A DNA stretch of 64,000 bases from Pachyseris speciosa (GCA_016490735.1 JAEMWC010000348.1:62001-126000), one strand, 5' to 3'; positions 27,257 through 35,567 are shown, counted from the stretch's first letter. Notes: a model not told the origin generated them from the sequence alone. Numbers and translations: made by a program.

Positions 27257-30200
27257 TCATGTCTCCTTGACCATCTTGTAGCCGTAAGGGTAGGTCCGAG
27301 CAGTGACGGGATCCAAGACGCGCTTGGATTAGACCAGGCGGTAGTCCTTGGCCTGGGGCTGGGTGTACAGGGCGTAGGCTTTGGCATCCCACACGATGTG
27401 ATAGGACTTGGTGATGCGCGTGGTGTGCGGTGCCGCCAGGGGGCGCTCCAATTCGTCCGAGGTGTTTTGGCGCAACACCTGGTAGTTCAACTGCGCCGTG
27501 CCCTCGCTGTTCAACGAGAAGCCCCGCACTTTCCAGACGGCGTGGCCCCCGCGCGTCCGGTACCCGTAATTCTTGGGACCCCCGAACAAAATTCCACGAT
27601 GGGATCGTCGGCCTCCAGCTCGCTCTTGAAATCGCTCAGATAATCCCCCAGAGACGGGTCTGGTTGGTCGGGACGGTGTAGGAAAATCATCGAATCCGTG
27701 TCAAAGTACAACACGCTTTCCCCCAGCAGCTCCAGCGCCTCGTACAAACGTAGGCGAGCCCAACAAGTGGTGAAACAGGCAATGAAGATGTTGAGGTTTG
27801 GCGACAGGCTTTCGGCGTGCGTCTCCTTCTTGAAGTGCACCTCCACACGCTCATCGTTCAACGGGCTGACGTAACGAATGCCGTTCTGGTCACTGTCCAA
27901 AAAGGTGTGAAAGGGTTGGGGGTCCACAAACTCGCGCACCTGAGTCTTGTCTTCGCATTGCCCGAATTTGCCCCACATGCTGTTGAGCATCATCTTGGCC
28001 AGCGCCCGCAGCCATGAGTTCTTCTGGATGCGATCGTAGTCCAGGCGAATAGCCTCCCGCTGGTAGTAAGAGTCGATGTGAGCTCGCTTTTGGGCTTCCG
28101 TCATGCAGCCGGGCGGCCAACCACTGGCTTTTTCCTTGATCTTGAGCCAGGTGTTGACGTAATCCTTGAACAACCCCACCCGTGTCTCGGCAAAGTGCCA
28201 CACCTCGTGAATGCTCAGGATGGTGTAGCCCATGGCCACGGCCTTTTCCAGTTCCGGCGTGCGCCAGGTCCCCACCAGGGCGCGGTCGGCGTACGGGTGT
28301 TGGCACTGGCACACCTTGTCGAACAGGGGACGGTCCACGTAACTCTCCACTTAGCTGCGACAGAGGGGGAACGTCAATTTGTCGTGGGTGCGATGGGGCA
28401 ACACGGGGTGGAACAACATCTCGGGCGGCAACACCGTGCACTTGACCATACCAAAGTATTGCAAAATGTCGGTCGTGTCGGGTTGGTAAATGATCTGCGG
28501 ATGCCCAACGGGGTATCGGCCCGTCTTGTTCACAAAAGGGTTCTGACTAGTGTAATCGTAGTAACGAATCTCTTCCCCCTGGGCAGGGTCGGCGGCACAA
28601 TACAGTCTCACGGCATTAGTGCGGCCGCCAAAGAAGGCCTCCCGCGGGTTCAAGGGCTCCGGCAACTCCAGCTCTTTCACAAAGGCCCGCACGTCCGGTC
28701 CTCCGTTTTCAGGCGGTTCCACTCGCAGTCCCACATCTCCACCACCCGATAGCCGCGCTCGCGCAAAAACTGCATCTTGCGTTCGGTGACCATCCGCGCG
28801 TCATCCATGGAACGATTCAACAAGTGGTGGTGCTCCACGGTACGCTGGGGGAAACAGCTGCGACAACCGTGCCAAAAACAACCGTGAAACTCGTAGGCCA
28901 CGTGACCTTCGGGCTGGTATCCATCCAAAATGTACCGCGAACCGGGCACCCGGTGTTCGCCCTTGTTGCGCTCGTGTTCCAAGTGGTTGCGTCACAAGGG
29001 GTGATGGTTGGCCGCATAGTCGGGGTAAGCCCTGGCCATGGCATCGTGATCTTCTATTTCCTGTTCCGTCAAAGCACTCCACTCCTCGTGGCGCAAACGA
29101 CGCTCGTGCCACAGCAACCATTCCATGGCCCCCTGGGAATGATTGGTCTTGAGGCGCCATTCCTGCAAGGGTTCGCTGGCAATGGTGTCGGGCTCCATGC
29201 GGTTCATGCGCAAGTCCCGGTTGCAGGCCGAAGCAATGGTGATTTGATCGAAGGGGTTGAAACCCGTCTGGGCTTCAAACAGTCGTTTGAAAGTCAAACA
29301 ACCTTGTTTGAGAAATTGGACGTCCGACTCGCAATAGGCCACCAACTCCATGGCCATCTCAAACACCTTTCCCTCGGCCACCTGTTAGGCGTGCCACTGT
29401 TCAAACTCCGCTCGCTGCTGGACGGACATGCCTTCGGGCATGTAATAGTCCCGGGCCGGCATTGGCCCCACGTACCTGGCATGCTCGCGCGTGTTAAATA
29501 GGTGGGGAAAATACCCCTTCTCCAATTCCGTCAGTCCGAAGGTCTTGGGAAAGGCCAGCAAGGGCATTTGGAAAAACGACAGCGAATCCCGTCGCGCACC
29601 AGGCACAGCACCTTGCCCCCATTCCGCACTTGTTCAATCAAAATCTTTTGACGGTGTTACTCTCTGATGATGGGGTAACTGTCGTAGCCCTGAAAATTAT
29701 GGGCGATGATCGTCACCGGGCGCGTGTCCTCCTCGGTCAACGTCTCCAACCACTGCAAAAAGTCTTTGATGCAATCGTCTCCCCAAAACCGCACGGGACG
29801 GTCCTGGTCTTCGGTCTCGGACACCACCAAGTTGGGCACGTGGCAACCACCCTCCTGCATGCTCTCAATGTCAAAAAACACGTCCAACGGGGGTTTGTCC
29901 TCGTCGTCGGAGTCCTGCACATCACGCCCGCGCCGTTTCTTTTGCCGCTTTTCCGCCAGCAGCTGGTCCGGCGTCTTGGCCACTTGCACGAAACAACGGT
30001 GCTCGTGGATCATGACGTCTTGGCGACAGGAAGGACAGCAGGCTCGACCGCACATGTGCTCCTGTATCTCCCGCGCCCCCCGCAACAGTTTGCCGCAATC
30101 TGGACATTTGTGCGATTGTCGCACACACTAGGGCGTCCGGGTCCGGCCACGCGACCGTCGTGGCTTCGACCGTGATGATTGGAGCCAGACAAATGTTTCC

Positions 30201-31016
30201 AAATGTTTGGAGCCATACCCGTAAGCAAAAGTTTCAAAGTTCCGGTCGGCGTCCACCACCACGATGGTGTAGTCGGCCATGGACGGATGAGCCGCAAACT
30301 GTTTCAATGTCGCGTCCCCGCAGACACCCAAAGGCACGCCCGTCGTCACGTGCAACTCGGTGGCTGCCGACAATTGCAGAGCGCGCCCTCGTTGGAACGC
30401 GCGCCATTGCGATGGTTCTCCAGTTTGGCGCGCGCCGTCACCAAAGCCCGTGCACAGCACAGTTGAGAGGAGAGGAGTTGTGACCGCGTACGAGGAATCC
30501 TGATCACGGTCTTCTTCATGACACGCAACACCTCCGACGAGCGGTAACCCGGTTTGGTTCGGCGTTTGGTACCCCCGCTGCGCGGCGTGCCACGCACGTG
30601 TACGAACGTCAATTGAAACGAGTCGTTCATTTCAAACTGTTCATTGGAATTCCACATCTTGGCCAGGTGCTGCAACATGGTGTCCACTCGCAAGAAATCC
30701 CGTCGCCATTCCCCGGCCGTCAACCCCCAACCGTTGTAACTGTTCACCAAACCATTGGAGCCTATGGTGAAGAAGACGTGGTCGCGATCCTCAATCTCAT
30801 CCTGCTGTTCGCGCAGCAAACCTTCCAGGGCCCCGCGCAGCCCTTGCGTCAACGCGGCCGCCACGTTCTGGTGTGGTTTCAAAGCCCCCACTTGGCGCAC
30901 ACGCGTCCAAAACACGTGCTCCTGGACGCCCGTGCGCACACTGCGCCGCTTCACCACGGGCTCCAACTCGAACTCGAATCGTCCTGGCGGGTTCTGGTCT
31001 TGACTGATGTCGACAT
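27257..31016 (-). pseudogene. protein-primed DNA polymerase B of element A, many breaks
   Basis: About 1,250 codons in several frames. In order from the 5' end: an N-terminal region with SFQLTFVHVRGTPRSGG and QLCCARALVTARAKL; a CxxC..CxxC stretch (CPDC, CPSC); exonuclease motifs VFFDIESM (Exo I), AHNFQGYDSYPII (Exo II) and AYCESDVQFLKQGC (Exo III); palm motif A region EEIRYYDYTSQNPF; motif B KMMLNSMWGKFG; motif C VLYFDTDSM; and the end TARTYPYGYKMVKE. Breaks include stops near 27,328, 28,352, 28,990, 29,383 and 30,126 and frameshifts between them. The family replicates linear genomes from terminal proteins. Upstream lies a divergent promoter. Confidence 0.9.
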
Positions 31017-31235
31017 GGTACCGTCACGCCAAGCACCCTCACTTTATACACCGTCCCTGCTGACGCCACCCCGACGTGGCCCCCACCCCGCGCACCAATC
31101 AACGCTGCCCACCCGGTCTGACGTCATGGAAGAACCGGGCTCACGTGGTCACGTGGCGAATCTCCGCGGCTCTGATTGGTGGACGCCAAATCCATAAAGG
31201 CGACGCACAGGCCATGGAGATCACTCAGTTTCAAG
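31017..31235. promoter_or_regulatory. divergent promoter between polB and the exon array
   Basis: For the minus strand a TATAAA-type motif lies at about 31,042. For the plus strand there is CCATAAAGG at about 31,192, 44 bp before the ATG. In between are CCAATC, TGATTGGTGG, a CRE-like TGACGTCA at 31,118, and CACGTGGTCACGTGGC, two E-boxes of the type also present in the TIRs. Confidence 0.55.
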
Positions 31236-31529
31236 ATGGCGTCAGAAACACCTCGTGAGAAAATGCCCAGATTAGACGTAGTGAAAGAAGGATGGCGCAA
31301 GACTGTCACCATCCATGATGGAGTGCGCTGGACACCAGACAACAGCAGTCCAGACCAAGACGGTTCAGTGTCCCATTGGGATTTTCTACTGCCTGAGATG
31401 CAAGAAATGATCCTCCGCCAAAAAGAACAATTGGAAATTCAGGACAACATCAAAAATCGCCTCGCCATGGGCTGGGACAAAATACACCAGCAAATGGACC
31501 AGCTACCACGCTGTCGCGTGCACGGAACC
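31236..31529 (+). CDS. constant first exon of the alternative-exon array (F-box-like motif)
   Basis: 98 codons starting MASETPREKMPRLDVVKEGW and ending in phase 0 at ACC|GTAAGT. The segment LLPEMQEMILRQ...LAMGWDKIHQQM matches the LPPEVQEKI...KMGWRWVHEEL and LPPELKEII...WDWNEIHDEL segments of two element-B ORFs (34,586 and 35,077). The LPPE.(x)..I start recalls the first part of F-box motifs, but the rest does not clearly fit. A strong donor and the phase-0 frames that follow argue that it is spliced to downstream cassettes. Unspliced, the frame runs only to 31,574. Confidence 0.7.
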
Positions 31530-31602
31530 GTAAGTTCACGTTTTTTCATTTTCATGGTAGTTAGCTCACACTAAGTCGCCCCTTTCCTACCCTTTTCCTC
31601 AG

Positions 31603-31737
31603 CCCCTGCCCGCCAAAGTTTTCTGTCTGACCTACACTCAACAAATTCTCAACGACAGCGATTACATTCCTTGGTTCCAAGACCATCATTGCCATGTACC
31701 CATCGAGCGACACTGGTTCGGAGGACTTTTGTCTTGA
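31603..31737 (+). CDS. alternative 3' exon cassette 1
   Basis: Acceptor CTACCCTTTTCCTCAG; open in phase 0 for 44 codons (PLPAKVFCLTYTQQILNDSD onward) to TGA, which is directly followed by GTAAGT. Contains a Cys and a His cluster (DHHCHVPIERH). The intron from the constant exon would be 73 nt. Confidence 0.6.
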   Translation, partial: PLPAKVFCLTYTQQILNDSDYIPWFQDHHCHVPIERHWFGGLLS

Positions 31738-31761
31738 GTAAGTGTCCCCCTTTTTTCGCAG

Positions 31762-31911
31762 CTCATGTTCCTCCAAGAAAAATGCATGCTGTTTCGCGTC
31801 CCCACCAGCATCCTGAGACCGCGACAGGGACCTGCTGCCGCTAGATTTCATTTCCACGCCTTCGAAAGTGCATACCATTTGTTTCACAAGCTCAGATCGC
31901 TTCCGCTCTAA
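31762..31911 (+). CDS. alternative 3' exon cassette 2
   Basis: Acceptor CCCCCTTTTTTCGCAG; phase 0 open for 49 codons (LMFLQEKCMLFRVPTS onward) to TAA, directly followed by GTAAGT. Only 24 nt separate the GTAAGT after cassette 1 from this exon, too short for an ordinary intron. Confidence 0.6.
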   Translation, partial: LMFLQEKCMLFRVPTSILRPRQGPAAARFHFHAFESAYHLFHKLRSLPL

Positions 31912-31930
31912 GTAAGTGTTCTCTTCGTAG

Positions 31931-32110
31931 ATCGTACCCCACGGCAACTGCGAGTTCCATTGGCTAGACTTCACTCATCCCGCCCCGTACGTCATTCGCG
32001 CCCAAACGTTGGTAGCGGCTTGCATGACCCACCGGGGCAAAATTATCCGGGCTCATCAAGTCCGCAGTTGCGCTCGCCCCCTCCGCTGCCCCTGGGATTA
32101 TTGGCCGTGA
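31931..32110 (+). CDS. alternative 3' exon cassette 3
   Basis: Acceptor GTGTTCTCTTCGTAG; phase 0 open for 59 codons (IVPHGNCEFHWLDFTH onward) to TGA, followed within 3 nt by GCAAGT. Rich in Cys, His and Arg. Only 19 nt separate it from cassette 2. Confidence 0.6.
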   Translation: MVPHGNCEFHWLDFTHPAPYVIRAQTLVAACMTHRGKIIRAHQVRSCARPLRCPWDYWP

Positions 32111-32138
32111 CGCGCAAGTGTTTTTTCCTCCTCGTCAG

Positions 32139-32207
32139 ATCACCACTTGGTTCTGTTCCCTGCGCTGGCCCCGGTGCACTTGTTTGACCTACAGGCGACC
32201 TAAGTAA
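32139..32207 (+). CDS. alternative 3' exon cassette 4 (short)
   Basis: Acceptor TTTTCCTCCTCGTCAG; phase 0 open for 22 codons (ITTWFCSLRWPRCTCLTY) to a TAA that overlaps AAGTAAGTG. Confidence 0.5.
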   Translation: MTTWFCSLRWPRCTCLTYRRPK

Positions 32208-32227
32208 GTGTCTCTCTTCCCTCCCAG

Positions 32228-32401
32228 ATCACCTTCTGGTACCAAAACTGTTACGTGTTCCACGATGCTCCCGTGAGCGGTCGAGTCGAATGCACTTGCG
32301 CCTCTTACATCCAAAACACGGCCATATTCATTTGGCACGAAGATTACACCACTTTTGCCTCGGACACCGTTTACGGTCCCGCATTGTTTTACAAAATGTA
32401 A
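32228..32401 (+). CDS. alternative 3' exon cassette 5
   Basis: Acceptor CTCTTCCCTCCCAG; phase 0 open for 57 codons (ITFWYQNCYVFHDAPVSG onward). The stop TAA overlaps the donor ATGTAAGT. Alternatively this donor joins the acceptor at 32,504-32,505 across a 108-nt intron, adding a short tail that ends at about 32,530. Confidence 0.6.
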   Translation: MTFWYQNCYVFHDAPVSGRVECTCASYIQNTAIFIWHEDYTTFASDTVYGPALFYKM

Positions 32402-32556
32402 GTCCTCCCTCTTTTTCTGACGGTCCACCGCATACGCCACCTGGCCTGCGACCGCTGGTTAACGTTGAAACACAAACACAACCTCTTCCTTGAAATTCTT
32501 TACAGTTATCTCATGCACATGGATTATTAAAAACGCTGTGCCTGGTTTTTTCGCAG

Positions 32557-32691
32557 GGATTCATCGATCCCATGGCTGAATGCACACGCCCCAAAGAAAG
32601 AATTTTCGTTTTCCCCCACCTCATTGCCTGCGGTCACTGGCTATACGTACCCCGCGGTCACATCGTGCGCCACATCCTGCAACCCCATTGA
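32557..32691 (+). CDS. alternative 3' exon cassette 6
   Basis: Acceptor CCTGGTTTTTTCGCAG; phase 0 open for 44 codons (GFIDPMAECTRPKERIFVF onward) to TGA. The end VRHILQPH resembles the His-rich ends of cassettes 7-9. Confidence 0.6.
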   Translation, partial: GFIDPMAECTRPKERIFVFPHLIACGHWLYVPRGHIVRHILQPH

Positions 32692-32715
32692 TTGTCTGTT
32701 CTTTGTCTCTCGCAG

Positions 32716-32868
32716 GTGTTCATTGTGCCCATGGTCCATTGGTCCACCCTACGCCCTGGCCGAGTCAACCCACCCAAAGTCATGATTCTCATCTGCCCTC
32801 ATTTCAGTGACTGCGGTCAACACTTACGTGCCCTCATTAGACTTGCTTTGAGTCATTTGTGCCATTGA
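32716..32868 (+). CDS. alternative 3' exon cassette 7
   Basis: Acceptor TTTGTCTCTCGCAG; phase 0 open for 50 codons (VFIVPMVHWSTLRPGRVN onward) to TGA. Contains CPHFSDCGQHLRAL...LSHLCH, a C-x5-C...H-x2-C/H layout shared with the next two cassettes. Confidence 0.65.
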   Translation: MFIVPMVHWSTLRPGRVNPPKVMILICPHFSDCGQHLRALIRLALSHLCH

Positions 32869-32888
32869 AAGTACCTGTTCTCTCCTAG

Positions 32889-33125
32889 CTGTACATTGTC
32901 TTTGTTGTCTGCCACTGTCTACGCCATGGTAAAGTCAACCCACCCAGAGTCAGGGAACTCCTCTTCCCTTACTTCGGTCACTGCGGTCAACTCAAGCGCG
33001 ACCTCAGTACCCAGGCTTTACGCCACGTACGCCACTGCTACGACCGACAACTTAACAACAACCGACCTCTAACATATCGTCCTTTGCACCGATGTTCTTG
33101 CCCATCCTATCAACCACTTAAGTGA
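32889..33125 (+). CDS. alternative 3' exon cassette 8
   Basis: Acceptor CTGTTCTCTCCTAG; phase 0 open for 78 codons (LYIVFVVCHCLRHGKVNP onward) to TGA. FPYFGHCGQLKRDL and LRHVRHC align with cassettes 7 and 9. The DNA is also similar (CTGTACATTGT start), so these are tandem duplicates. Confidence 0.65.
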   Translation: MYIVFVVCHCLRHGKVNPPRVRELLFPYFGHCGQLKRDLSTQALRHVRHCYDRQLNNNRPLTYRPLHRCSCPSYQPLK

Positions 33126-33145
33126 CTGTGTCTGTTCTCTCGTAG

Positions 33146-33349
33146 CTGTACATTGTGCCCATGATCTGTCTACACCATGGTCGAATCGTCGTCCCACCCA
33201 GAGTCAGGATGCTCCTTTGCCCTTACTTTGGTCAATGCCGTCAACACCTGCGTGCCCTCAGTTCCCTGGCTTTGCGCCACGTACGCCATTGCGACAACAA
33301 CTATCGCGGCCGAGATGTAACTTTGCGTCGCTGTTTTTGCAGATCCTAG
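33146..33349 (+). CDS. alternative 3' exon cassette 9
   Basis: Acceptor CTGTTCTCTCGTAG; phase 0 open for 67 codons (LYIVPMICLHHGRIVVPP onward) to TAG. CPYFGQCRQHLRALSSLALR then HVRHC gives the clearest C-x5-C-x13-H-x2-HC zinc-finger-like pattern of the array. Confidence 0.65.
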   Translation: MYIVPMICLHHGRIVVPPRVRMLLCPYFGQCRQHLRALSSLALRHVRHCDNNYRGRDVTLRRCFCRS

Positions 33350-33495
33350 CCAGCACCCTCCTCTGTTCGGACATTGATCCCCAGCACTCGGCGCATGCGG
33401 GCCACACCTGCCTCCATCTTCCCACCCGCTTCTTTTACCAAGAGATTGACTTCAATTCCCGTGCTTTCCTTTCCAGTTCATGGCAGACGTCCTAG
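33343..33495 (+). CDS. alternative 3' exon cassette 10
   Basis: Acceptor GTCGCTGTTTTTGCAG lies inside the end of cassette 9; phase 0 open for 50 codons (ILASTLLCSDIDPQHSAH onward) to TAG. The 7-nt overlap with cassette 9 means the two use different frames in the overlap. Confidence 0.5.
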   Translation: MLASTLLCSDIDPQHSAHAGHTCLHLPTRFFYQEIDFNSRAFLSSSWQTS

Positions 33496-33683
33496 ATGTG
33501 TTCCCCACCCATCCCGACGCTGGGGTCAAGTTTTGCCAGCACCTCCAACGCTATTGGATCCAACAACGTTTCGTGCGCCGTGAACATTGCCATCACTACA
33601 CTTTGTTAACCGCCTATCAACAATGCCACTTTCAAAACCACCCCTATCGTTATCCTTTTAGTTGCAAATATTGTGAACATTAG
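33477..33683 (+). CDS. alternative 3' exon cassette 11
   Basis: Acceptor CGTGCTTTCCTTTCCAG inside the end of cassette 10; phase 0 open for 68 codons (FMADVLDVFPTHPDAGVK onward) to TAG. Many His and Cys (REHCHHY, CHFQNH, CKYCEH). Confidence 0.6.
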   Translation, partial: FMADVLDVFPTHPDAGVKFCQHLQRYWIQQRFVRREHCHHYTLLTAYQQCHFQNHPYRYPFSCKYCEH

Positions 33684-33724
33684 CCTTTTGATAGTTTCAT
33701 TAAAACCCTTTATTTGTATTGCAG

Positions 33725-33883
33725 TGTTTTTTGGATACTTTCTGTTTCGTGGATTTCTCCATCGCTCCAGATCGCCTGTTGTCCCGCGAGATGTCCCCCA
33801 ATCGTTGCCGTCGCCGCCAATCCTGTCGCCGCTGCCGACACCTGCTCCCCTCATACAACTACTATTACGACTTGTACTACTAA
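33725..33883 (+). CDS. alternative 3' exon cassette 12
   Basis: Acceptor CCCTTTATTTGTATTGCAG; phase 0 open for 52 codons (CFLDTFCFVDFSIAPDR onward) to TAA. Contains NRCRRRQSCRRCRHL and a Tyr-rich end. Other frames are open here too, so this cassette is less certain. Confidence 0.5.
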   Translation, partial: CFLDTFCFVDFSIAPDRLLSREMSPNRCRRRQSCRRCRHLLPSYNYYYDLYY

Positions 33884-33926
33884 ACCGCAGTTGCAAACAA
33901 CACTAACTGGCTGTTCTCGCTCGCAG

Positions 33927-34124
33927 GTGATGTTTGCATGTGCGGCCGACAAGTACGGTTCACGACGCTTGGTCCGTTTGCTACGACGCTTGCTCCTCTG
34001 CCCTTTCTCCAATGACTGCGGAGAACATGTACGAAGTTATGCGCCATGCCCCATGCGTCATTCACGGAATTTTGAATCTCTTTTTGATGTTAAAAATCAT
34101 AAGATACCATTAAACAGTGTGTAA
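33927..34124 (+). CDS. alternative 3' exon cassette 13 (last)
   Basis: Acceptor GGCTGTTCTCGCTCGCAG; phase 0 open for 65 codons (VMFACAADKYGSRRLVRL onward) to TAA. CPFSNDCGEHVRS parallels CPHFSDCGQHLRA of cassette 7. It lies 40 bp before the right TIR, so shared 3' end processing for the whole array probably happens at or near here. Confidence 0.6.
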   Translation: MMFACAADKYGSRRLVRLLRRLLLCPFSNDCGEHVRSYAPCPMRHSRNFESLFDVKNHKIPLNSV

Positions 34125-34163
34125 ATAACAATCGCGTGTCTGTTCATTGACTCTCGTTCCCTG

Positions 34164-34340
34164 GTCACGTGACCCTCGGGGGAAACCCTTTCAATGCAGT
34201 TTGACGAGTTTGATTGACAGCTCGTTCTGGCTTCTGATTGATCAATTCGAGTTTGATGAGTTTGATTGACAGCTCGTTCTGGCTTCTGATTGGCTGAAAT
34301 TTTGACAGTTTTTGGGTCTATTCTAGCCCATAGTACTACT
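34164..34340 (-). repeat. right terminal inverted repeat of element A
   Basis: Inverted copy of 12,730-12,906, with the same 52-bp direct duplication, CCAAT boxes and GTCACGTGAC at its inner edge. Ends in TAGTACTACT next to the target duplication AAGAAA at 34,341-34,346. Confidence 0.95.
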
Positions 34341-34541
34341 AAGAAAAACCAAGATACTCCCTATAAACTTTCATTGCGCTATGTGCGCGATTTATTGCGC
34401 CAACACATGTCGCCCTGGCGATATATAAAGAAAACTGCGGACCCCTTTTTCATCTACAAATGTGGCCTCTGCTGTCAGACGGTCAGTTATAACATTACAA
34501 AAGAAGAAAAGGAGTTTCTGGATAAATGGTTGAGGGATTAA
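34341..34541 (+). pseudogene. right part of the ORF split by element A
   Basis: In frame with 12,610-12,729 once element A and one AAGAAA copy are disregarded. It reads NQDTPYKLSLRYVRDLLRQH, then FFIYKCGLCCQTVSYN and a charged end. Unrecognised. It could be a gene of element B or of an older mobile element, because element B genes begin directly after it. Confidence 0.45.
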
Positions 34542-34585
34542 GGGTTTTATGACACAGTCCATTCAACAAATGTGCCCCAAGGATA

Positions 34586-34807
34586 ATGGACCTCTTGGAA
34601 AGAGTCAACCAACTTCCACCCGAGGTTCAAGAAAAAATCGGTCGGTACCACACCCAAAATCAACTGCAAGAGAGAGAAAAAATGGGCTGGCGATGGGTAC
34701 ACGAAGAACTGTCGGCCCCTTTGCTCAATTTTTTTTCCGATGTTTTTTGCTGCTCGAGAACAGAGCGCCACCTACCAAGCGTAATCTTCTTTATCGATAA
34801 TCAGTAA
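34586..34807 (+). CDS. LPPE-motif (F-box-like) protein 1 of element B
   Basis: 73 residues starting MDLLERVNQLPPEVQEKIGR, then KMGWRWVHEELSAPLL and a Cys pair (FCCSRTE). The first about 45 residues resemble the constant exon of element A and the ORF at 35,077. It may also be a first exon with a spliced partner; no strong donor was fixed. Confidence 0.5.
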   Translation: MDLLERVNQLPPEVQEKIGRYHTQNQLQEREKMGWRWVHEELSAPLLNFFSDVFCCSRTERHLPSVIFFIDNQ

Positions 34808-34972
34808 TCTTATTATGGCTTCAATTTCAAGATTTGAAATTGAATTGACATCTTTTTGTTGCAAATAATTTAAATACTTTTTCCTGCGTTTTTTACATTC
34901 GGCGCATCGCCCATCCACCACGGCGGTGTGGCATGTGTTGCACATGTTTGCCATGTCCGCTGGGCTTGCCAT
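34772..34972 (-). CDS. small zinc-ribbon-like protein
   Basis: 66 residues starting MASPADMANMCNTCHTAVVD; CNTC-x9-CAEC followed by KKRRKKYLNYL suggests a compact zinc ribbon with a basic helix. Its 3' end overlaps that of LPPE protein 1 on the other strand. Function unknown. Confidence 0.4.
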   Translation of the reverse strand: MASPADMANMCNTCHTAVVDGRCAECKKRRKKYLNYLQQKDVNSISNLEIEAIIRLLIIDKEDYAW

Positions 34973-35076
34973 CGGTACTGCACTGCTGCGCTCTTTCTTC
35001 AAATGCCCGCACGGAGATGGGTGCCACACAAGAACAAACTGGTGCGCCCCTTTGAACTGTGGCGCCCACAATACAG

Positions 35077-35274
35077 ATGGATCTTTTGAAAAGAGTCAAC
35101 CAACTCCCACCAGAGTTGAAGGAAATAATCCTTCATGAAACAATTAAAGCCCAAATAGAGGACAAAAAATGGGATTGGAACGAAATACATGACGAACTTT
35201 TCGGGATATTCATTGAAGCGCCCTATTGCGAACAAGAAAACTGTTACACCTACATAACAGTCTGTGGGAAATGA
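35077..35274 (+). CDS. LPPE-motif (F-box-like) protein 2 of element B
   Basis: 65 residues starting MDLLKRVNQLPPELKEIILH, then KWDWNEIHDELFGIF and YCEQENCYTY. A tandem paralogue of the ORF at 34,586; the DNA around the start (AAAGAGTCAACCAACT) is nearly identical in both. Confidence 0.5.
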   Translation: MDLLKRVNQLPPELKEIILHETIKAQIEDKKWDWNEIHDELFGIFIEAPYCEQENCYTYITVCGK

Positions 35275-35396
35275 AGTGATTGCCGGAGGAATGGGTGTTG
35301 TTGGGCCTGTTGGTCGAAAAACATGTACCACCCATTGTATCGTCCTGACCAAGTCAAGGGTTTTAAACAAAGGTGGGTAGTAGATAACCTGTACCC

Positions 35397-35567
35397 ATGG
35401 TTGCCACATTCCTGCTCGCAATGTGTTGGTGGGTGGTGCCCATCGCAAAAAAAATTCAAGGATGGCCCCCAAGCCTGGAAGACGTGGTCGCCAATGAATT
35501 TCAACGCGTAGTGAACGAACTCGAACGCAACGGGCTACTCCCAGGCCACACTTCTCCTTCGTGTTAA
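35397..35567 (+). CDS. small ORF with hydrophobic N-terminus
   Basis: 56 residues, MVATFLLAMCWWVVPIAKKI followed by an acidic helix (EDVVANEFQRVVNELERNG). One possible membrane segment. It overlaps the 3' end of the PLA2-like gene on the other strand; doubtful. Confidence 0.25.
   Translation: MVATFLLAMCWWVVPIAKKIQGWPPSLEDVVANEFQRVVNELERNGLLPGHTSPSC

Larger units (their letters stand above)
12730..34340. mobile_element. Polinton/Maverick (adintovirus-like) element A, complete ends
   Basis: A 21,611-bp element bounded by 177-bp terminal inverted repeats that start AGTAGTACTATGGGCTAG. It is flanked by a perfect 6-bp target duplication AAGAAA (12,724-12,729 and 34,341-34,346), the duplication length that defines Polintons. 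It is visibly richer in G+C than the flanks. Hallmark genes present: DDE integrase, protein-primed polB, adenain-like protease, packaging ATPase, double jelly-roll MCP and penton-like genes. The left arm and right arm carry accessory genes. Integrase and several accessory genes are open; polB, MCP and the second penton-like gene are broken, so this copy is probably not autonomous now. Confidence 0.95.

Noticed and set aside
32506..32691. Acceptor at 32,505 as an additional independent cassette
   Set aside because: In phase 0 it simply reads through the next acceptor into cassette 6; it fits better as the partner of the donor at 32,398, giving a short alternative tail.
31530..34124. A single conventional multi-exon gene using all segments in order
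   Set aside because: Every segment ends with a phase-0 stop, and several gaps of 19-28 nt are too short to be introns, so serial inclusion would not extend the protein.
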